DNA of 64,000 nt from Micavibrio aeruginosavorus_D (GCF_051245535.1 NZ_CP195303.1:620001-684000), one strand, 5' to 3'; positions 41,636 to 50,995 are shown, counted from the first letter of the stretch. A program made the numbers and translations. Notes: generated from the letters alone by a model not told the origin.

Positions 41636-42076
41636 TTATTGGTCGTCGTCGGATTCTTTGTCCGCGGCTTCTTCACCCGGGGCTTCATACCCGTAGCGGT
41701 CGGTTTCCGGCAAGGCACCAATCAACGTTTCAATACGCAGGGCGTAGTCAAAGGTTTTGTCCATGATGAACCGAACCTTTGGCGTGAATTTCAAATCCAG
41801 TTTCCGGCCAATATCGCGTTGGAAGACGGAGGCAGAGTCATTCAACGCGGGCAGCATTTCATCCATATTGCCGCCGCCCAACGCCAGAACATACGCCGTT
41901 GCGTGTTTCAGATCGGGGCTGACGCGCACTTCGGTCACGGTGACGATTGCGGAGGCGTCGAACAGCAGGGGGTCGTCAAAACGCCCCTGCCGCAACGTTT
42001 CCGAAATCACGTGGCGAAGCTGTTCGCCAACACGCAACATGCGTTGCGATGGTTCCGATGCTTTTTGCTTCCGCAT
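41636..42076 (-). CDS. rbfA: 30S ribosome-binding factor RbfA
   Basis: 146 aa. Cold-shock/maturation factor for the 16S 5' end. The family pattern RMLRVGEQLRHVISETLRQGRFDDP, TVTEVRVSPDLKHATAYVLAL and LDLKFTPKVRFIMDKT is clear. The open frame extends into infB (to 42121), but the ATG at 42076, 5 bp after the infB stop, is the sensible start. The C-terminus is acidic and longer than in E. coli. Confidence 0.93.
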   Translation of the reverse strand: MRKQKASEPSQRMLRVGEQLRHVISETLRQGRFDDPLLFDASAIVTVTEVRVSPDLKHATAYVLALGGGNMDEMLPALNDSASVFQRDIGRKLDLKFTPKVRFIMDKTFDYALRIETLIGALPETDRYGYEAPGEEAADKESDDDQ

Positions 42077-42081
42077 GCTGC

Positions 42082-44754
42082 TTAACCCACCGTCCGGGCT
42101 TCGGATACGATATCGAAGCATTCAATAACGTCACCGTCTTTGATGTCGTCATAGTTTTCGAACGCCATACCGCATTCCATGCCCTCTTTGACTTCTTTGA
42201 CTTCGTCTTTGAAGCGTTTGAGGGTTTTGAGCGTGCCTTCGTGAATAACCACGTCGTCGCGGAGCAGGCGGACTTTGGATCCGCGCTTGACCACGCCGTT
42301 GGTGATCATGCAACCCGCAACCTTGCCCACCTTGGTGATGTTGAACACCTGACGGATTGCAGCCTGACCCAGATATTCTTCGCGCAGGTTCGGTGCAAGC
42401 ATACCGGACAGCAAGGCTTTCGCATCATCGATGATGTTGTAAATGATGCTGTAGTAACGGATGTTCACGCCGTCGCGTTCGGCCAGTGTACGGGCCTGTG
42501 CGTTGGCGCGGACGTTGAAGCCGATGATCATGGCGTTGGATGCCTTCGCCAGAATGATATCGGATTCGGTGATCCCGCCCACACCGGAGTGCAGAACGCG
42601 GACCAGAACATCCGGGTTGTCTTCGGAAATTTTCTGCAATGAACCGGCAATCGCTTCAACCGAGCCATGCACGTCGCCACGGATGATGACGGGCAGGGTG
42701 GTTTTTTCGCCTTCTTTCGCTGCGGCAATCATCTGCTCCAGCGAGTTGGTGCGGCGTGCGATAGAGGCGGCAGCCTGTTCGCGCTTCTTGCGGGCACGAT
42801 AGGCGGCAATTTCACGGGCGCGGGCATCGTCCGCAACCACGTTGATCTTGTCACCGGCTTCCGGCGCGCCTTGCAGACCCAGAACCTCAACCGGCTGACC
42901 CGGCAGGGCTTGTTTAATCTGGTTCCCACGGTCATCCAGCAGCGCACGAACGCGACCGGATTCCGCACCGGCGACGAAAATGTCACCAACGCGCAGCGTG
43001 CCGTTTTCGACCAGAACGGTGGCCACGTTACCGCGCCCTTGTTCCAGTTTCGCTTCAACCACCGTACCGTTTGCAACACGGTTCGGGTTGGCGCGCAGGT
43101 TCAGGACCTCGGCTTGCAGAAGGATGGTTTCCTCCAGCTTGTCCAGGTTTATTTTCTTTTTCGCGGACACTTCGACGGCCATGGTGTCGCCGCCCAGCTC
43201 TTCCAGAACGATGTCGTGCTGGAGCAAGTCCTGACGGACCTTGGCCGGGTTGGCGTCGGGCAGATCGACCTTGTTGATCGCAACGATAATCGGAACACCG
43301 GCGGCCTTGGCGTGGTTAATCGCCTCGATCGTTTGCGGCATGATGGAATCGTTGGCGGCAACGACCAGAACCACGATATCCGTGACGTTCGCGCCACGGG
43401 CACGCATTTCGGTAAACGCGGCGTGACCCGGTGTGTCGAGGAAGGTGATTTTGTGACCCGATGGCATGGTGACCTGATAGGCACCAATGTGCTGGGTAAT
43501 ACCACCGGCTTCGCCTGCAACCACGTCGGTGGAGCGCAGGGCGTCGAGCAGGGAGGTTTTACCATGGTCAACGTGACCCATAATGGTGACAACCGGCGGA
43601 CGCGGCAACAGATCGCCTTCGGCATCCGTGTCGCCTTCGATCCCGATTTCAACGTCACCTTCGGTCACGCGTTTAATCGTGTGGCCGAATTCGGTCACGA
43701 TCAATTCAGCGGTGTCGGCGTCAATCGTTTGCGTAATGGTGGCCATCACGCCCAGTTTCATCAGGGCCTTAACCACGTCGGAGCTGCGCTCCGTCATACG
43801 GTTGGCCAGTTCCTGAACGGTGATGAATTCCGGCAGAACTACTTCGCGCAGAACTTTTTGCTGCGGCTCGGCGGTCATGGACCGGTGGGCTTTGGCGCGG
43901 GCGCGGCGTGTGGCGGCCAATGACCGGCCACGTTGTTCCATCACGTCTTCGCTCAGCGCTTTTTGAACGGTCAGGCGGCCCGGGTTCCAGTTACGCTCCT
44001 GCTCGGTGCGGCGTGACGGCGGGGCCTTCACGCTCGCCTTTTTCATGCGCTCGCGATAGCTCTCTTCTTCGCGTTCGTCTTCGCTGAAGCTCGGGCGGCC
44101 AGCGGCCCCCGGGCGTGCGGATTCACGCATAACATCTTGGGTCGCAACATTGGCTGGACCGCGGGCTTGTTCGGTGGTCGAGGCATGGCGACGCTCATCG
44201 GCGCGCTTTTTCTGCTGCTCTTCGTCCTCGATGCGTTGCAATTCTTCCAGTTCGCGTTGACGCGCGGACTCGGCCGTTTCTGGCTGGGTCACAATGGCGG
44301 GCGCGGTCGGGGAACGGTATTCAACCGTTGTGCCGATCATGCTGCGATCTTCATCGTCTTCCGCTGCATCGGCGCGGCGTTTGGATTCTTCTTCGGCGGC
44401 TTGCAGCGCGCGGATACGGGCTTCGCGCTCTTCGCTGGTCAGCTTGCGCAGCTCGGCCATCGTTCCGGCTGTATGATCTTCGGCCTCGACGTTGGCTTCG
44501 GTCGTTGGGCGGCTCATGGGCGCGGTGCTGGACCCGCTGCGTTTGCGGCGGACTTCAACGGCAACGGTTTTTCCGCCGCGTGTTGGCTGGGCTGCGCCTG
44601 CGCGCGCCTGTGCTGCGGCGCCGCCTTTCAGGCTCAGCGTGCCCTTGGCACCAAGGCTCAGGGTGGATTTCTTTTCCCCGCCCTTGTCGTCCGTGCCTGT
44701 GTCTTTTTCTTTGCTATCGGTCATTCCTGTGCCTGTACTTTCATCATCAGTCAT
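42082..44754 (-). CDS. infB: translation initiation factor IF-2
   Basis: 890 aa. Brings fMet-tRNA to the ribosome. A long, charged, low-complexity N-terminal half (to about 300) is followed by the IF2N-like segment VQELANRMTERSSDVVKALMKLGVM, then the GTPase (VTIMGHVDHGKTSLLDALR, DTPGHAAFTEMRARG, AINKVDLP) and the C-terminal domains including FNITKVGKVAGCMITNGVVKRGSKVRLLRD. Its start overlaps the DUF448 gene by 8 bp, as usual in alphaproteobacteria. Confidence 0.97.
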   Translation of the reverse strand: MTDDESTGTGMTDSKEKDTGTDDKGGEKKSTLSLGAKGTLSLKGGAAAQARAGAAQPTRGGKTVAVEVRRKRSGSSTAPMSRPTTEANVEAEDHTAGTMAELRKLTSEEREARIRALQAAEEESKRRADAAEDDEDRSMIGTTVEYRSPTAPAIVTQPETAESARQRELEELQRIEDEEQQKKRADERRHASTTEQARGPANVATQDVMRESARPGAAGRPSFSEDEREEESYRERMKKASVKAPPSRRTEQERNWNPGRLTVQKALSEDVMEQRGRSLAATRRARAKAHRSMTAEPQQKVLREVVLPEFITVQELANRMTERSSDVVKALMKLGVMATITQTIDADTAELIVTEFGHTIKRVTEGDVEIGIEGDTDAEGDLLPRPPVVTIMGHVDHGKTSLLDALRSTDVVAGEAGGITQHIGAYQVTMPSGHKITFLDTPGHAAFTEMRARGANVTDIVVLVVAANDSIMPQTIEAINHAKAAGVPIIVAINKVDLPDANPAKVRQDLLQHDIVLEELGGDTMAVEVSAKKKINLDKLEETILLQAEVLNLRANPNRVANGTVVEAKLEQGRGNVATVLVENGTLRVGDIFVAGAESGRVRALLDDRGNQIKQALPGQPVEVLGLQGAPEAGDKINVVADDARAREIAAYRARKKREQAAASIARRTNSLEQMIAAAKEGEKTTLPVIIRGDVHGSVEAIAGSLQKISEDNPDVLVRVLHSGVGGITESDIILAKASNAMIIGFNVRANAQARTLAERDGVNIRYYSIIYNIIDDAKALLSGMLAPNLREEYLGQAAIRQVFNITKVGKVAGCMITNGVVKRGSKVRLLRDDVVIHEGTLKTLKRFKDEVKEVKEGMECGMAFENYDDIKDGDVIECFDIVSEARTVG

Positions 44755-45469
44755 TATTAAATTTGTTCAGTCGATCAACCGCGTTCAAAAACGGCTGACA
44801 AAGGGGGCCTCTCCGGATCACGGCATGCCACACATTCTGGGCGCCGCTGTGGGTGGAAAGATCTGCGCTGGAAAATTGGTCGATCACGGGCAAAGAACGG
44901 GCCAAATTGACCAGTTTTCGGCGGGTGACGGCGCTTTCTTCCGCGGCGGTTACATATACACCACCTTTACGCGATCGCAAAACTTGCTCGCATTTATCGG
45001 CCCCGGTGATCAAGTCGCCGGCTTTGCGTCCCATGGACAGCATATCCAGCGCCTTGCGGGTCAGGGCCTTGGTGATGATTTCGGTCATATTTTCGGGGAT
45101 AGTTACCGCCTTTTGATCGGCGGTAACGAACAGACCATCGCGTACAGCCTGCGCCAGTATGCTCTGGCCCAGCGTGATCCAGAACCCGGTGCCGGGCAGT
45201 TTGGCATCCAGATCGAGATACAGCGTGGAATCGGGGCCGATGACCAGACGGATCATCTGGTCCCGGGGCAGCGTTTCACCGCTGACCACACAGGTTTCTG
45301 TTTTGATTTTTTTGACGGGGGCCGCAGGCGGTTCGTCAGGGGTCTGCGCGTCGGGGGCAGGTGTAGAAGATTCTTGACCTTCGGACGTGACAATGCCCGA
45401 CGACAGCAGATTATCATCTGCCATCGGCGGGATCATGTCATCGGTGTGATTGTCCTTTGTAAAGGTCAA
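44747..45469 (-). CDS. DUF448 (YlxR-like) RNA-binding protein with L7Ae-like C-terminal domain
   Basis: 240 aa. After an acidic N-terminal region, TETCVVSGETLPRDQMIRLVIGPDSTLYLDLDAKLPGTGFWI is the YlxR/DUF448 fold. MLSMGRKAGDLITGADKCEQVLRSRKGGVYVTAAEES resembles an L7Ae/L30e fold. This fusion between nusA and infB is the normal alphaproteobacterial arrangement. The first codon is TTG with AGAGGAA upstream; a later ATG at 45436 has no such site. Confidence 0.85.
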   Translation of the reverse strand: MTFTKDNHTDDMIPPMADDNLLSSGIVTSEGQESSTPAPDAQTPDEPPAAPVKKIKTETCVVSGETLPRDQMIRLVIGPDSTLYLDLDAKLPGTGFWITLGQSILAQAVRDGLFVTADQKAVTIPENMTEIITKALTRKALDMLSMGRKAGDLITGADKCEQVLRSRKGGVYVTAAEESAVTRRKLVNLARSLPVIDQFSSADLSTHSGAQNVWHAVIRRGPLCQPFLNAVDRLNKFNND

Positions 45470-45495
45470 TACTGTTCCTCTCTACCAGCATGGAA

Positions 45496-47016
45496 TTAAC
45501 CATTGCTGGCGGCCTTTTCTTCTGTTTCTGCGGTTTCTTCTTCCGTGAACCAATGCTCACGGGCTTTCATGATCAGGGTGTTGGCGTCACGGATATTGAT
45601 GACTTCCTCACCCAGAATTTCGACCAGCTCGTCACCAGCCAGATCGGCCAGATCGTCAAGGTTTTTAACGCCTTGTTCCGCCAGTTTCAGGATGTGTTCG
45701 GCCTTCAGACCTTCGAAGGTCATCAGGTCGTCCTGAATACCCAGTTCGCGACGCTTGGTTTCCAGTTCAACGCGCAGTTTTTCCAGCCATGTATTGGCAC
45801 GGGCCTGCAGTTCACCGGCAACGTCTTCGTCGAAGCCTTCGATCGTGGCCAGTTCCGGAATCGGCGTTTCGCTGATTTCTTCGATGTTGATGAAGCCTTC
45901 GGCGACCAGCAGGTGCGCGATGACATCGTCAACGTCCAGAGCTTCCATGAACAGGCTGGAGCGTTTTTTGAATTCTTCGGCACGGCGTGCGGATTCTTCG
46001 GCTTCGGTCAGGATGTCGATATCCCAGCCGGTCAATTGCGATGCCAGACGCACGTTCTGACCACGGCGACCAATCGCCAGGCTCAGTTGCTCTTCCGGAA
46101 CAACAACGTCCAGACGGTGTTTTTCTTCGTCCAGAACAACCTTCGCCACTTCGGCCGGGGCCAGAGCGTTCACAACGAATGTTGCGAAATCTTCGGACCA
46201 AGGCACGATGTCGATTTTTTCGCCCTGCAGTTCGCCAACAACGGCCTGAACACGGCTACCGCGCATACCAACGCACGCACCAACCGGATCGATACCGTTA
46301 TCACGGGACCATACGGCGATTTTCGCGCGGGAACCCGGGTCACGGGCAACGGCTTTAATCTCGATCACGCCATCATAAATTTCCGGCACTTCCTGTGTGA
46401 ACAGTTTGGCCATGAATTCCGGGCGGGCGCGGGATACGAAAATCTGCGGGCCACGGGCTTCCTGGCGTACGTCGTAGATGTAGGCACGAACGCGGTCGCC
46501 GACTTTCAGGTTTTCGCGCGGCAGGGATTCATCCCGGCGCAGCAAAGCCTCGGCACGGCCCAGATCGATCGTGGTGTTGCCGTATTCGGCGCGTTTCACG
46601 ATACCGTTGATCATTTCGCCGACGCGGTCTTTAAATTCCGTGAACTGGCGGTCACGCTCGGCGTCGCGCACTTTCTGCACGATAACCTGTTTCGCGGTTT
46701 GGGCGGCAATGCGGCCAAAATCCAGCGGGGGCAGGCTGTCGATCAGGAATTCGCCAACCTGTGCGTCCGGCTTGATGCGCTGTGCTTCTTTGACGGTCAG
46801 CTGTTTCGCTTCGTCTTCGATGGTTTCAACCACTTCGCGATAGCGTTTCAGTTCGATCTGGCCAGAGCGGCGGTCGATGATCGCGCGGATATCGTGGTCG
46901 TAGCCGTATTTGGAACGACCAGCCTTTTGAATGGCTTCTTCCATCGCGACCAGAACGATATCACGGTCGATATTTTTTTCCCGGGCAACGGCATCTGCAA
47001 CTTGCAACAGTTCCAT
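45496..47016 (-). CDS. nusA: transcription termination/antitermination factor NusA
   Basis: 506 aa. Binds RNA polymerase and nascent RNA in pausing, termination and antitermination. N-terminal domain (to ~130), S1 domain (GIVKRAEYGNTTIDLGRAEALL..), KH1/KH2 (PVGACVGMRGSRVQAVVGELQGEKID; LAIGRRGQNVRLASQLTGW) and C-terminal acidic helix-hairpin-helix repeats (EGFINIEEISETPIPEL; GVKNLDDLADLAGDELVEIL). All domains are present and in order. Confidence 0.97.
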   Translation of the reverse strand: MELLQVADAVAREKNIDRDIVLVAMEEAIQKAGRSKYGYDHDIRAIIDRRSGQIELKRYREVVETIEDEAKQLTVKEAQRIKPDAQVGEFLIDSLPPLDFGRIAAQTAKQVIVQKVRDAERDRQFTEFKDRVGEMINGIVKRAEYGNTTIDLGRAEALLRRDESLPRENLKVGDRVRAYIYDVRQEARGPQIFVSRARPEFMAKLFTQEVPEIYDGVIEIKAVARDPGSRAKIAVWSRDNGIDPVGACVGMRGSRVQAVVGELQGEKIDIVPWSEDFATFVVNALAPAEVAKVVLDEEKHRLDVVVPEEQLSLAIGRRGQNVRLASQLTGWDIDILTEAEESARRAEEFKKRSSLFMEALDVDDVIAHLLVAEGFINIEEISETPIPELATIEGFDEDVAGELQARANTWLEKLRVELETKRRELGIQDDLMTFEGLKAEHILKLAEQGVKNLDDLADLAGDELVEILGEEVINIRDANTLIMKAREHWFTEEETAETEEKAASNG

Positions 47017-47075
47017 AGTTTTCCTCTTTTTGGCTTTGCCTGTTTAAACCAATTAACCTGTTAGTTCGTCTTCAA

Positions 47076-47588
47076 TTAAACTGCTTTTTTGATGCGTTTC
47101 TGCATCGCGTCGATCAATTCGTCGTTCATGACCAGTTTCGCTTTCGCAATGCCACTCATGGGCAGGGCGATGCGGCCTTGGTCTTCGGTTTCGAGGATCA
47201 ATGCGCCATCTTCGATTCCTTGCGTGACACCACGGAAACGTTTCTGCCCGTCAATCGGCATATCCATTTCGATCTTGGTATCCAGTCCGCAGAAATCGAT
47301 GAAATCTTTTTCACGGGTCAGCAGGCGGTCAATGCCCGGCGAGCTGACTTCCAGACGGTAGGCGGCGCTGATCGGGTCTTCGACTTCCAGCAGTGCGTTC
47401 AGTGCGCGGCTGATGGACGAGCAATCATCAACGCCGATCGTGCGGGTGGCCGGATCTTCGACCATGATCTGCAGAATCTGCATTCCGTCTTCGCTCAGCA
47501 TACGCACAGCCACCAGTTCAAAGCCCTTTTCGGCGATGACCGGTTCGATCAGTGCGGTAATCTTTTGTTCCTGCGGCGTTTGGCGCAT
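47076..47588 (-). CDS. rimP: ribosome maturation factor RimP
   Basis: 170 aa. Needed for 30S maturation. Family segments GFELVAVRMLSEDGMQILQIMVE, GVDDCSSISRALNALLEVEDPISAAYRLEVSSPGIDRLLTREKDF are clear. First gene of the nusA-infB unit; 59 bp before nusA. Confidence 0.95.
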   Translation of the reverse strand: MRQTPQEQKITALIEPVIAEKGFELVAVRMLSEDGMQILQIMVEDPATRTIGVDDCSSISRALNALLEVEDPISAAYRLEVSSPGIDRLLTREKDFIDFCGLDTKIEMDMPIDGQKRFRGVTQGIEDGALILETEDQGRIALPMSGIAKAKLVMNDELIDAMQKRIKKAV

Positions 47589-47615
47589 CGTTTGTCCTTA
47601 GTTGATTCCGGGCAA

Positions 47616-47644
47616 CAAAAAAGGCGGGCTTTTTCGGCCCACCC
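47616..47644 (-). terminator. probable terminator upstream of the rimP unit
   Basis: GGCGGGC / GCCCACC stem with one mismatch and a 7-nt loop, followed on the minus strand by TTTTTTG. It would end the unit containing the 119-aa unknown gene. Confidence 0.6.
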
Positions 47645-47714
47645 CTCTACTAACCTGGGATTTTGCAAGGGTTATAGGTCTGATTCCCCTGTTTGGCAAG
47701 ACATTTTTGGGGTT

Positions 47715-48074
47715 TTATGCGGGAGAGGGCCGCGTTCCCCACCGCACCAGCTTGATATCCACGTGCAGGGCCCCGTGGGTCAGCATGTCGATGACCAGCA
47801 ATCCCTGGGCCGCGGTATCAAAAACGATGGAAATATTGTTGTTGTTCGGGGCGATGGCCCGGGCCTTTAAAACCGCAAATTCCTCTTTCTCCAGAAGGTG
47901 ATAGGGCAGGCAGGCCAGCCCAATATTGTTCACCGGAGCGGGTTTGCGCCCCTGACGACGCAGGCGGCTGGGATATTGGTTTTGCGGCTGTGGTTGCCCG
48001 GTTTTCAGGAAAAACCCGTATTCCGGGTAATCAAAAACCTGTTCAGGCCGTGAATCAAATGGGGGCGATGCCAT
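47715..48074 (-). CDS. unknown protein, 119 aa
   Basis: Not recognised. N-terminal ~45 residues are polar, Pro/Gln/Arg-rich; the rest forms a compact alternating pattern (IGLACLPYHLLEKEEFAVLKARAIA, NNNNISIVFDTAAQGLLVIDMLTHGALHVDIKLV). No signal peptide. It stands between trmB and rimP with a terminator after it; the standard gene order has no gene of this type here. Confidence 0.5.
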   Translation of the reverse strand: MASPPFDSRPEQVFDYPEYGFFLKTGQPQPQNQYPSRLRRQGRKPAPVNNIGLACLPYHLLEKEEFAVLKARAIAPNNNNISIVFDTAAQGLLVIDMLTHGALHVDIKLVRWGTRPSPA

Positions 48075-48130
48075 GGCTATTGCTCGATTACGCAGTGTAC
48101 TTTACGTAATTCTAATATAACCAGCAAGCG

Positions 48131-48168
48131 AAAGGCAAGAAAAATGCCTTTATATCCAAAGGGATATG
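48131..48168 (-). terminator. two small hairpins after trmB, possible weak terminator
   Basis: ATATCC/GGATAT (48153-48168) and AAAGGCA/TGCCTTT (48131-48151) lie just past the trmB stop. Neither is followed by a good T-run, so the call is weak. Confidence 0.3.
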
Positions 48169-48175
48169 GCGTCCT

Positions 48176-48919
48176 TTAGGTCCGTTTGTACAGCAAATAG
48201 GTCTGTATCCGCCCCGCCGCACGCCCTTTTTCCTCGTACCGTGTCGGGATCCAGCCTTCGGGCATCGTGTGCAGATCGGCCGGGTGGCCGGTCCAGACGA
48301 AGGCCGGGTGGGCTTCGGCCTGATCGCGCATCCATCCCGCCAGATCATCCACATCGGTGGCCATGATCAGCATGCCACCGGGTTTCAGGACACGGGCAAA
48401 GCGGTCCAGATTGTCCGGATTGATGATGCGGCGTTTGTAATGGCGTTTCTTCGGCCACGGGTCCGGGTTCAGAACGTAGATGCCGTCCAGCGTTTGGTCG
48501 GCCAGCGCATTGACGACCAGAATGGCATCGTCCATCCAGACGCGGACATTCGAATTATCATCGTCCTGAATATCTTTCATCAGTGCCGACATGCCGTTGA
48601 TAAAGGGCTCGGCACCAATAAATGCGGTATCGGCGTGTTGGCGGTGCAGGGCGGCGACGTGTTCGCCATTGCCAAAGCCGATTTCAAACCACATGCCGCC
48701 AGTGAAGGCGCGCCCGAATAAATCCACATCGTGCAGAGATGCAGGTTTCAGCGTTTCGGGCTGAATTTGCAGGGGTGGCAAGATGCTGTCCAGAACGCTG
48801 GCGCGTTCGGGTTTTAACGTGCGCCCCTGACGGCGGCCGTAAAGCCGCCGCTTGTCACGGTCAACATCCGTATGCGGAATGGTCAGGTTTGTGTCGGTGC
48901 GTTGTTTGTCTGTGCTCAT
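48176..48919 (-). CDS. trmB: tRNA (guanine-N7-)-methyltransferase TrmB
   Basis: 247 aa. Makes m7G46 in tRNA. FEIGFGNGEHVAAL is the SAM-binding loop, IGAEPFINGM follows, and YVLNPDPWPKKRHYKRRIIN is the family signature, with MATDVDDLAGWM downstream. The N-terminal LYGRRQGRTLKP is typical. The start overlaps the metK stop (ATGA). Confidence 0.95.
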   Translation of the reverse strand: MSTDKQRTDTNLTIPHTDVDRDKRRLYGRRQGRTLKPERASVLDSILPPLQIQPETLKPASLHDVDLFGRAFTGGMWFEIGFGNGEHVAALHRQHADTAFIGAEPFINGMSALMKDIQDDDNSNVRVWMDDAILVVNALADQTLDGIYVLNPDPWPKKRHYKRRIINPDNLDRFARVLKPGGMLIMATDVDDLAGWMRDQAEAHPAFVWTGHPADLHTMPEGWIPTRYEEKGRAAGRIQTYLLYKRT

Positions 48920-50154
48920 GCGCCCAGTTTTTGGCGCAAAGCATCGACAAGGTCAATCTTTTCCCAACTAAAACCGCCATCGGCCTCTGGTTCACGGCCA
49001 AAATGGCCATAGGCGGCGGTGCGGGCATAGATCGGACGGTTCAGGTGCAGGTGCTCCCGGATGCCGCGCGGGCTCAGGTTCATCAATTCCTGCAGGGCGG
49101 CGGAAATGCGGGCTTCGTCCGCCAGTCCGGTGCCGTGGGTGTCGACGTAAACGGACAGAGGCTTGGACACGCCGATCGCGTAGGAGAGCTGGATCGTGCA
49201 TTTGTCGGCCAGACCCGCCGCCACCACGTTTTTCGCCAGATAGCGCGCAGCGTAAGCGGCGGAACGGTCAACCTTCGTCGGGTCCTTACCAGAGAATGCG
49301 CCACCACCATGCGGGGCGGAACCGCCGTAGGTATCAACGATGATCTTGCGTCCAGTCAGACCGGAATCACCAACCGGGCCACCAATCACAAAACGACCCG
49401 TCGGGTTGACGTAGAAATCTTCTTCCGGGCACATCCAGCCTTCGGGCAGGACGTTCATCACATGCGGGCGAACCATTTCGCGGACATCGGCTTGCGACAG
49501 TTTTTCGCTGTGCTGGGTCGATACGACGATGGATGTGGCGCGAACCGGCTTGCCATCGCGGTATTCCAGCGTGACCTGTGATTTCGCATCCGGGCCCAGT
49601 TCGGCCAGCGTGCCGGAATGGCGGGCTTCGGCCAGAGATTTCAAGATGTTGTGCGAATAATGCAGGGCGGCGGGCATCAAGACTGGCGTTTCCGTGCAGG
49701 CATAACCGAACATAATGCCCTGATCGCCGGCGCCTTCGTCCTTGTTTCCGGCGGCATCAACGCCAACGGCAATATCGGCGGACTGGCTGTGAACGCGGAC
49801 ATCAACGTTGACCGTGCGCCAGTCGAATCCCTGTTGTTCATACCCAATGTCGCGGATTTTGTGCTTGGCGATCTCGCGCAGGACGTCATGCGTAATATCC
49901 GACGGCCCGCGCGTTTCACCCACGATGATGACGCTGTCGGTTGTGACAACGGTTTCGATTGCGGTGCGCGCATACGGGTCGGATGTCAGATAGCGATCAA
50001 CGATGGCATCGGAAATCTGGTCGCAGATTTTGTCCGGGTGGCCTTCGGATACGGATTCACTGGTGAACAGGAAGTCTTTCAGCCGGGTGTTGCCTTGCGG
50101 GTGGGTGTTTTCGTTCTGGGCTGGTTTCAACATGGCGCTTCCTGTTCCTTGCAT
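48916..50154 (-). CDS. metK: S-adenosylmethionine synthetase
   Basis: 412 aa. Makes SAM from methionine and ATP. FTSESVSEGHPDKICDQISDAIVD, GAGDQGIMFGYA and GGGAFSGKDPTKVDRSAAYAARYLAKN are the three metK signatures. Two ATGs (50154 and 50133), each with an AGGAAG-type site, are possible; the first is listed. The N-terminal ~25 residues before RLKDFLFTSES are an extension. A promoter lies upstream; I found no riboswitch fold that I could support. trmB is translationally coupled to it. Confidence 0.95.
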   Translation of the reverse strand: MQGTGSAMLKPAQNENTHPQGNTRLKDFLFTSESVSEGHPDKICDQISDAIVDRYLTSDPYARTAIETVVTTDSVIIVGETRGPSDITHDVLREIAKHKIRDIGYEQQGFDWRTVNVDVRVHSQSADIAVGVDAAGNKDEGAGDQGIMFGYACTETPVLMPAALHYSHNILKSLAEARHSGTLAELGPDAKSQVTLEYRDGKPVRATSIVVSTQHSEKLSQADVREMVRPHVMNVLPEGWMCPEEDFYVNPTGRFVIGGPVGDSGLTGRKIIVDTYGGSAPHGGGAFSGKDPTKVDRSAAYAARYLAKNVVAAGLADKCTIQLSYAIGVSKPLSVYVDTHGTGLADEARISAALQELMNLSPRGIREHLHLNRPIYARTAAYGHFGREPEADGGFSWEKIDLVDALRQKLGA

Positions 50155-50197
50155 GACGGTCTTCCTGATTAAAATAGTTTCTTAAAATGCGGCGCAC

Positions 50198-50225
50198 AGA
50201 ATACCCGGCATTGTGGCAATTACAA
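50198..50225 (-). promoter_or_regulatory. candidate sigma70-type promoter of metK
   Basis: TTGTAA (50220-50225), 16-bp spacer, TATTCT (50198-50203) on the minus strand, ~43 bp before the metK ATG. Confidence 0.5.
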
Positions 50226-50248
50226 GGTGTTCGGCGTAATTGTATGAA

Positions 50249-50276
50249 AAAAAGCCGGGGAAACCCCCGGCTTTTT
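50249..50276 (-). terminator. Rho-independent terminator after the XRE regulator gene
   Basis: AAAAAGCCGGGG / CCCCGGCTTTTT, a perfect 12-bp stem with a 4-nt loop, 27 bp after the stop at 50304. Confidence 0.92.
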
Positions 50277-50303
50277 AAAAGAAATACTCAGATTTTCAGA
50301 GGA

Positions 50304-50807
50304 TTAAACCTCCTGATAAAACTCAACCATATTACGCAGAGCCTTCATGATGTTACGGCGGGCGTTTTCATCATCCAGCGTATAGTACAGGCGAACCAGT
50401 TCCAGCGTTTCTTTGCGGCTCAGGATGTCACGGTCGTCTTCGAAGCCGAGCTGTTCGCTTTCAGCCAGACCGGATGCCAGTGTTTTGGCGCGGCCCTTGT
50501 CGCTGAAGCCTTCGAAGAAATAGCTGACCGGAACGTCCAGCACGTGGCAAGCTTGCCACAAGCGGCTGGCGCTGATCCGGTTGGTTCCGCGTTCGTATTT
50601 TTGAACCTGCTGGAAGGTCAATCCCAGAGCGTCGGCCAGTTTTTCTTGGCTGAACCCCAAAATGCCCCGGCGCTGGCGCAAGCGGGCACCAACGTGAACG
50701 TCAACGGGATCGGGGTTGTCCGATCCGCCACCGCGCCCACGACGTGGCGTAAGCAGTTTCTTAACCACCTTCTCCGCGCTTTTCTTTTCAGTCGTTATCT
50801 TTGCCAT
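50304..50807 (-). CDS. XRE-family transcriptional regulator
   Basis: 167 aa. HTH_3 domain at about residues 38-95: VGARLRQRRGILGFSQEKLADALGLTFQQVQKYERGTNRISASRLWQACHVLDVPVSYFF. This is the widely conserved alphaproteobacterial Cro/CI-type regulator found between lnt and metK. The ~35-residue N-terminal extension is basic; the C-terminal ~65 residues (ILSRKETLELVRLYYTLDDENARRNIMKALR) are helical and probably for dimerisation. It has its own terminator. Inverted TTTGCAC repeats upstream may be its operators. Confidence 0.88.
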   Translation of the reverse strand: MAKITTEKKSAEKVVKKLLTPRRGRGGGSDNPDPVDVHVGARLRQRRGILGFSQEKLADALGLTFQQVQKYERGTNRISASRLWQACHVLDVPVSYFFEGFSDKGRAKTLASGLAESEQLGFEDDRDILSRKETLELVRLYYTLDDENARRNIMKALRNMVEFYQEV

Positions 50808-50899
50808 ATTTTTTTACCTGCTTTATTTCCGTCCCGAAATCACAATGGAATGGTTTCGTGGATTAAGGAGCATTCGATAATATGAAATACTCCACAAGG

Positions 50900-50990
50900 A
50901 TTTGCACAAAAGCACGCGCGATGCAAAGGTGCAACTAACCGGAAGTATTGGAAAGTGGTATTCTCTACCCCTTGGCGTACTTGTGCAAAT
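50900..50990. promoter_or_regulatory. TTTGCAC repeats upstream of the XRE gene, candidate operators
   Basis: ATTTGCACAA (50900-50909) and its exact inverse TTGTGCAAAT (50981-50990) flank a third related copy, TGCAAAGGTGCAAC (50922-50935). The region lies 90-180 bp upstream of the XRE start and reaches the 3' end of lnt. Confidence 0.4.
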
Positions 50991-50995
50991 AACGC

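Noticed and set aside
42667..43923. 418-codon plus-strand frame inside infB
   Set aside because: Shadow of IF-2; the composition (Asn, His, Gly, Val-rich) is the usual mirror of this genome's codon use.
45490..47064. 524-codon plus-strand frame opposite nusA
   Set aside because: Shadow of NusA, which has all its domains in order.
50155..50303. possible SAM or SAM/SAH riboswitch ahead of metK
   Set aside because: The leader after the predicted promoter is only about 40 nt, and I could not fold any of the known SAM-binding consensus structures in it.
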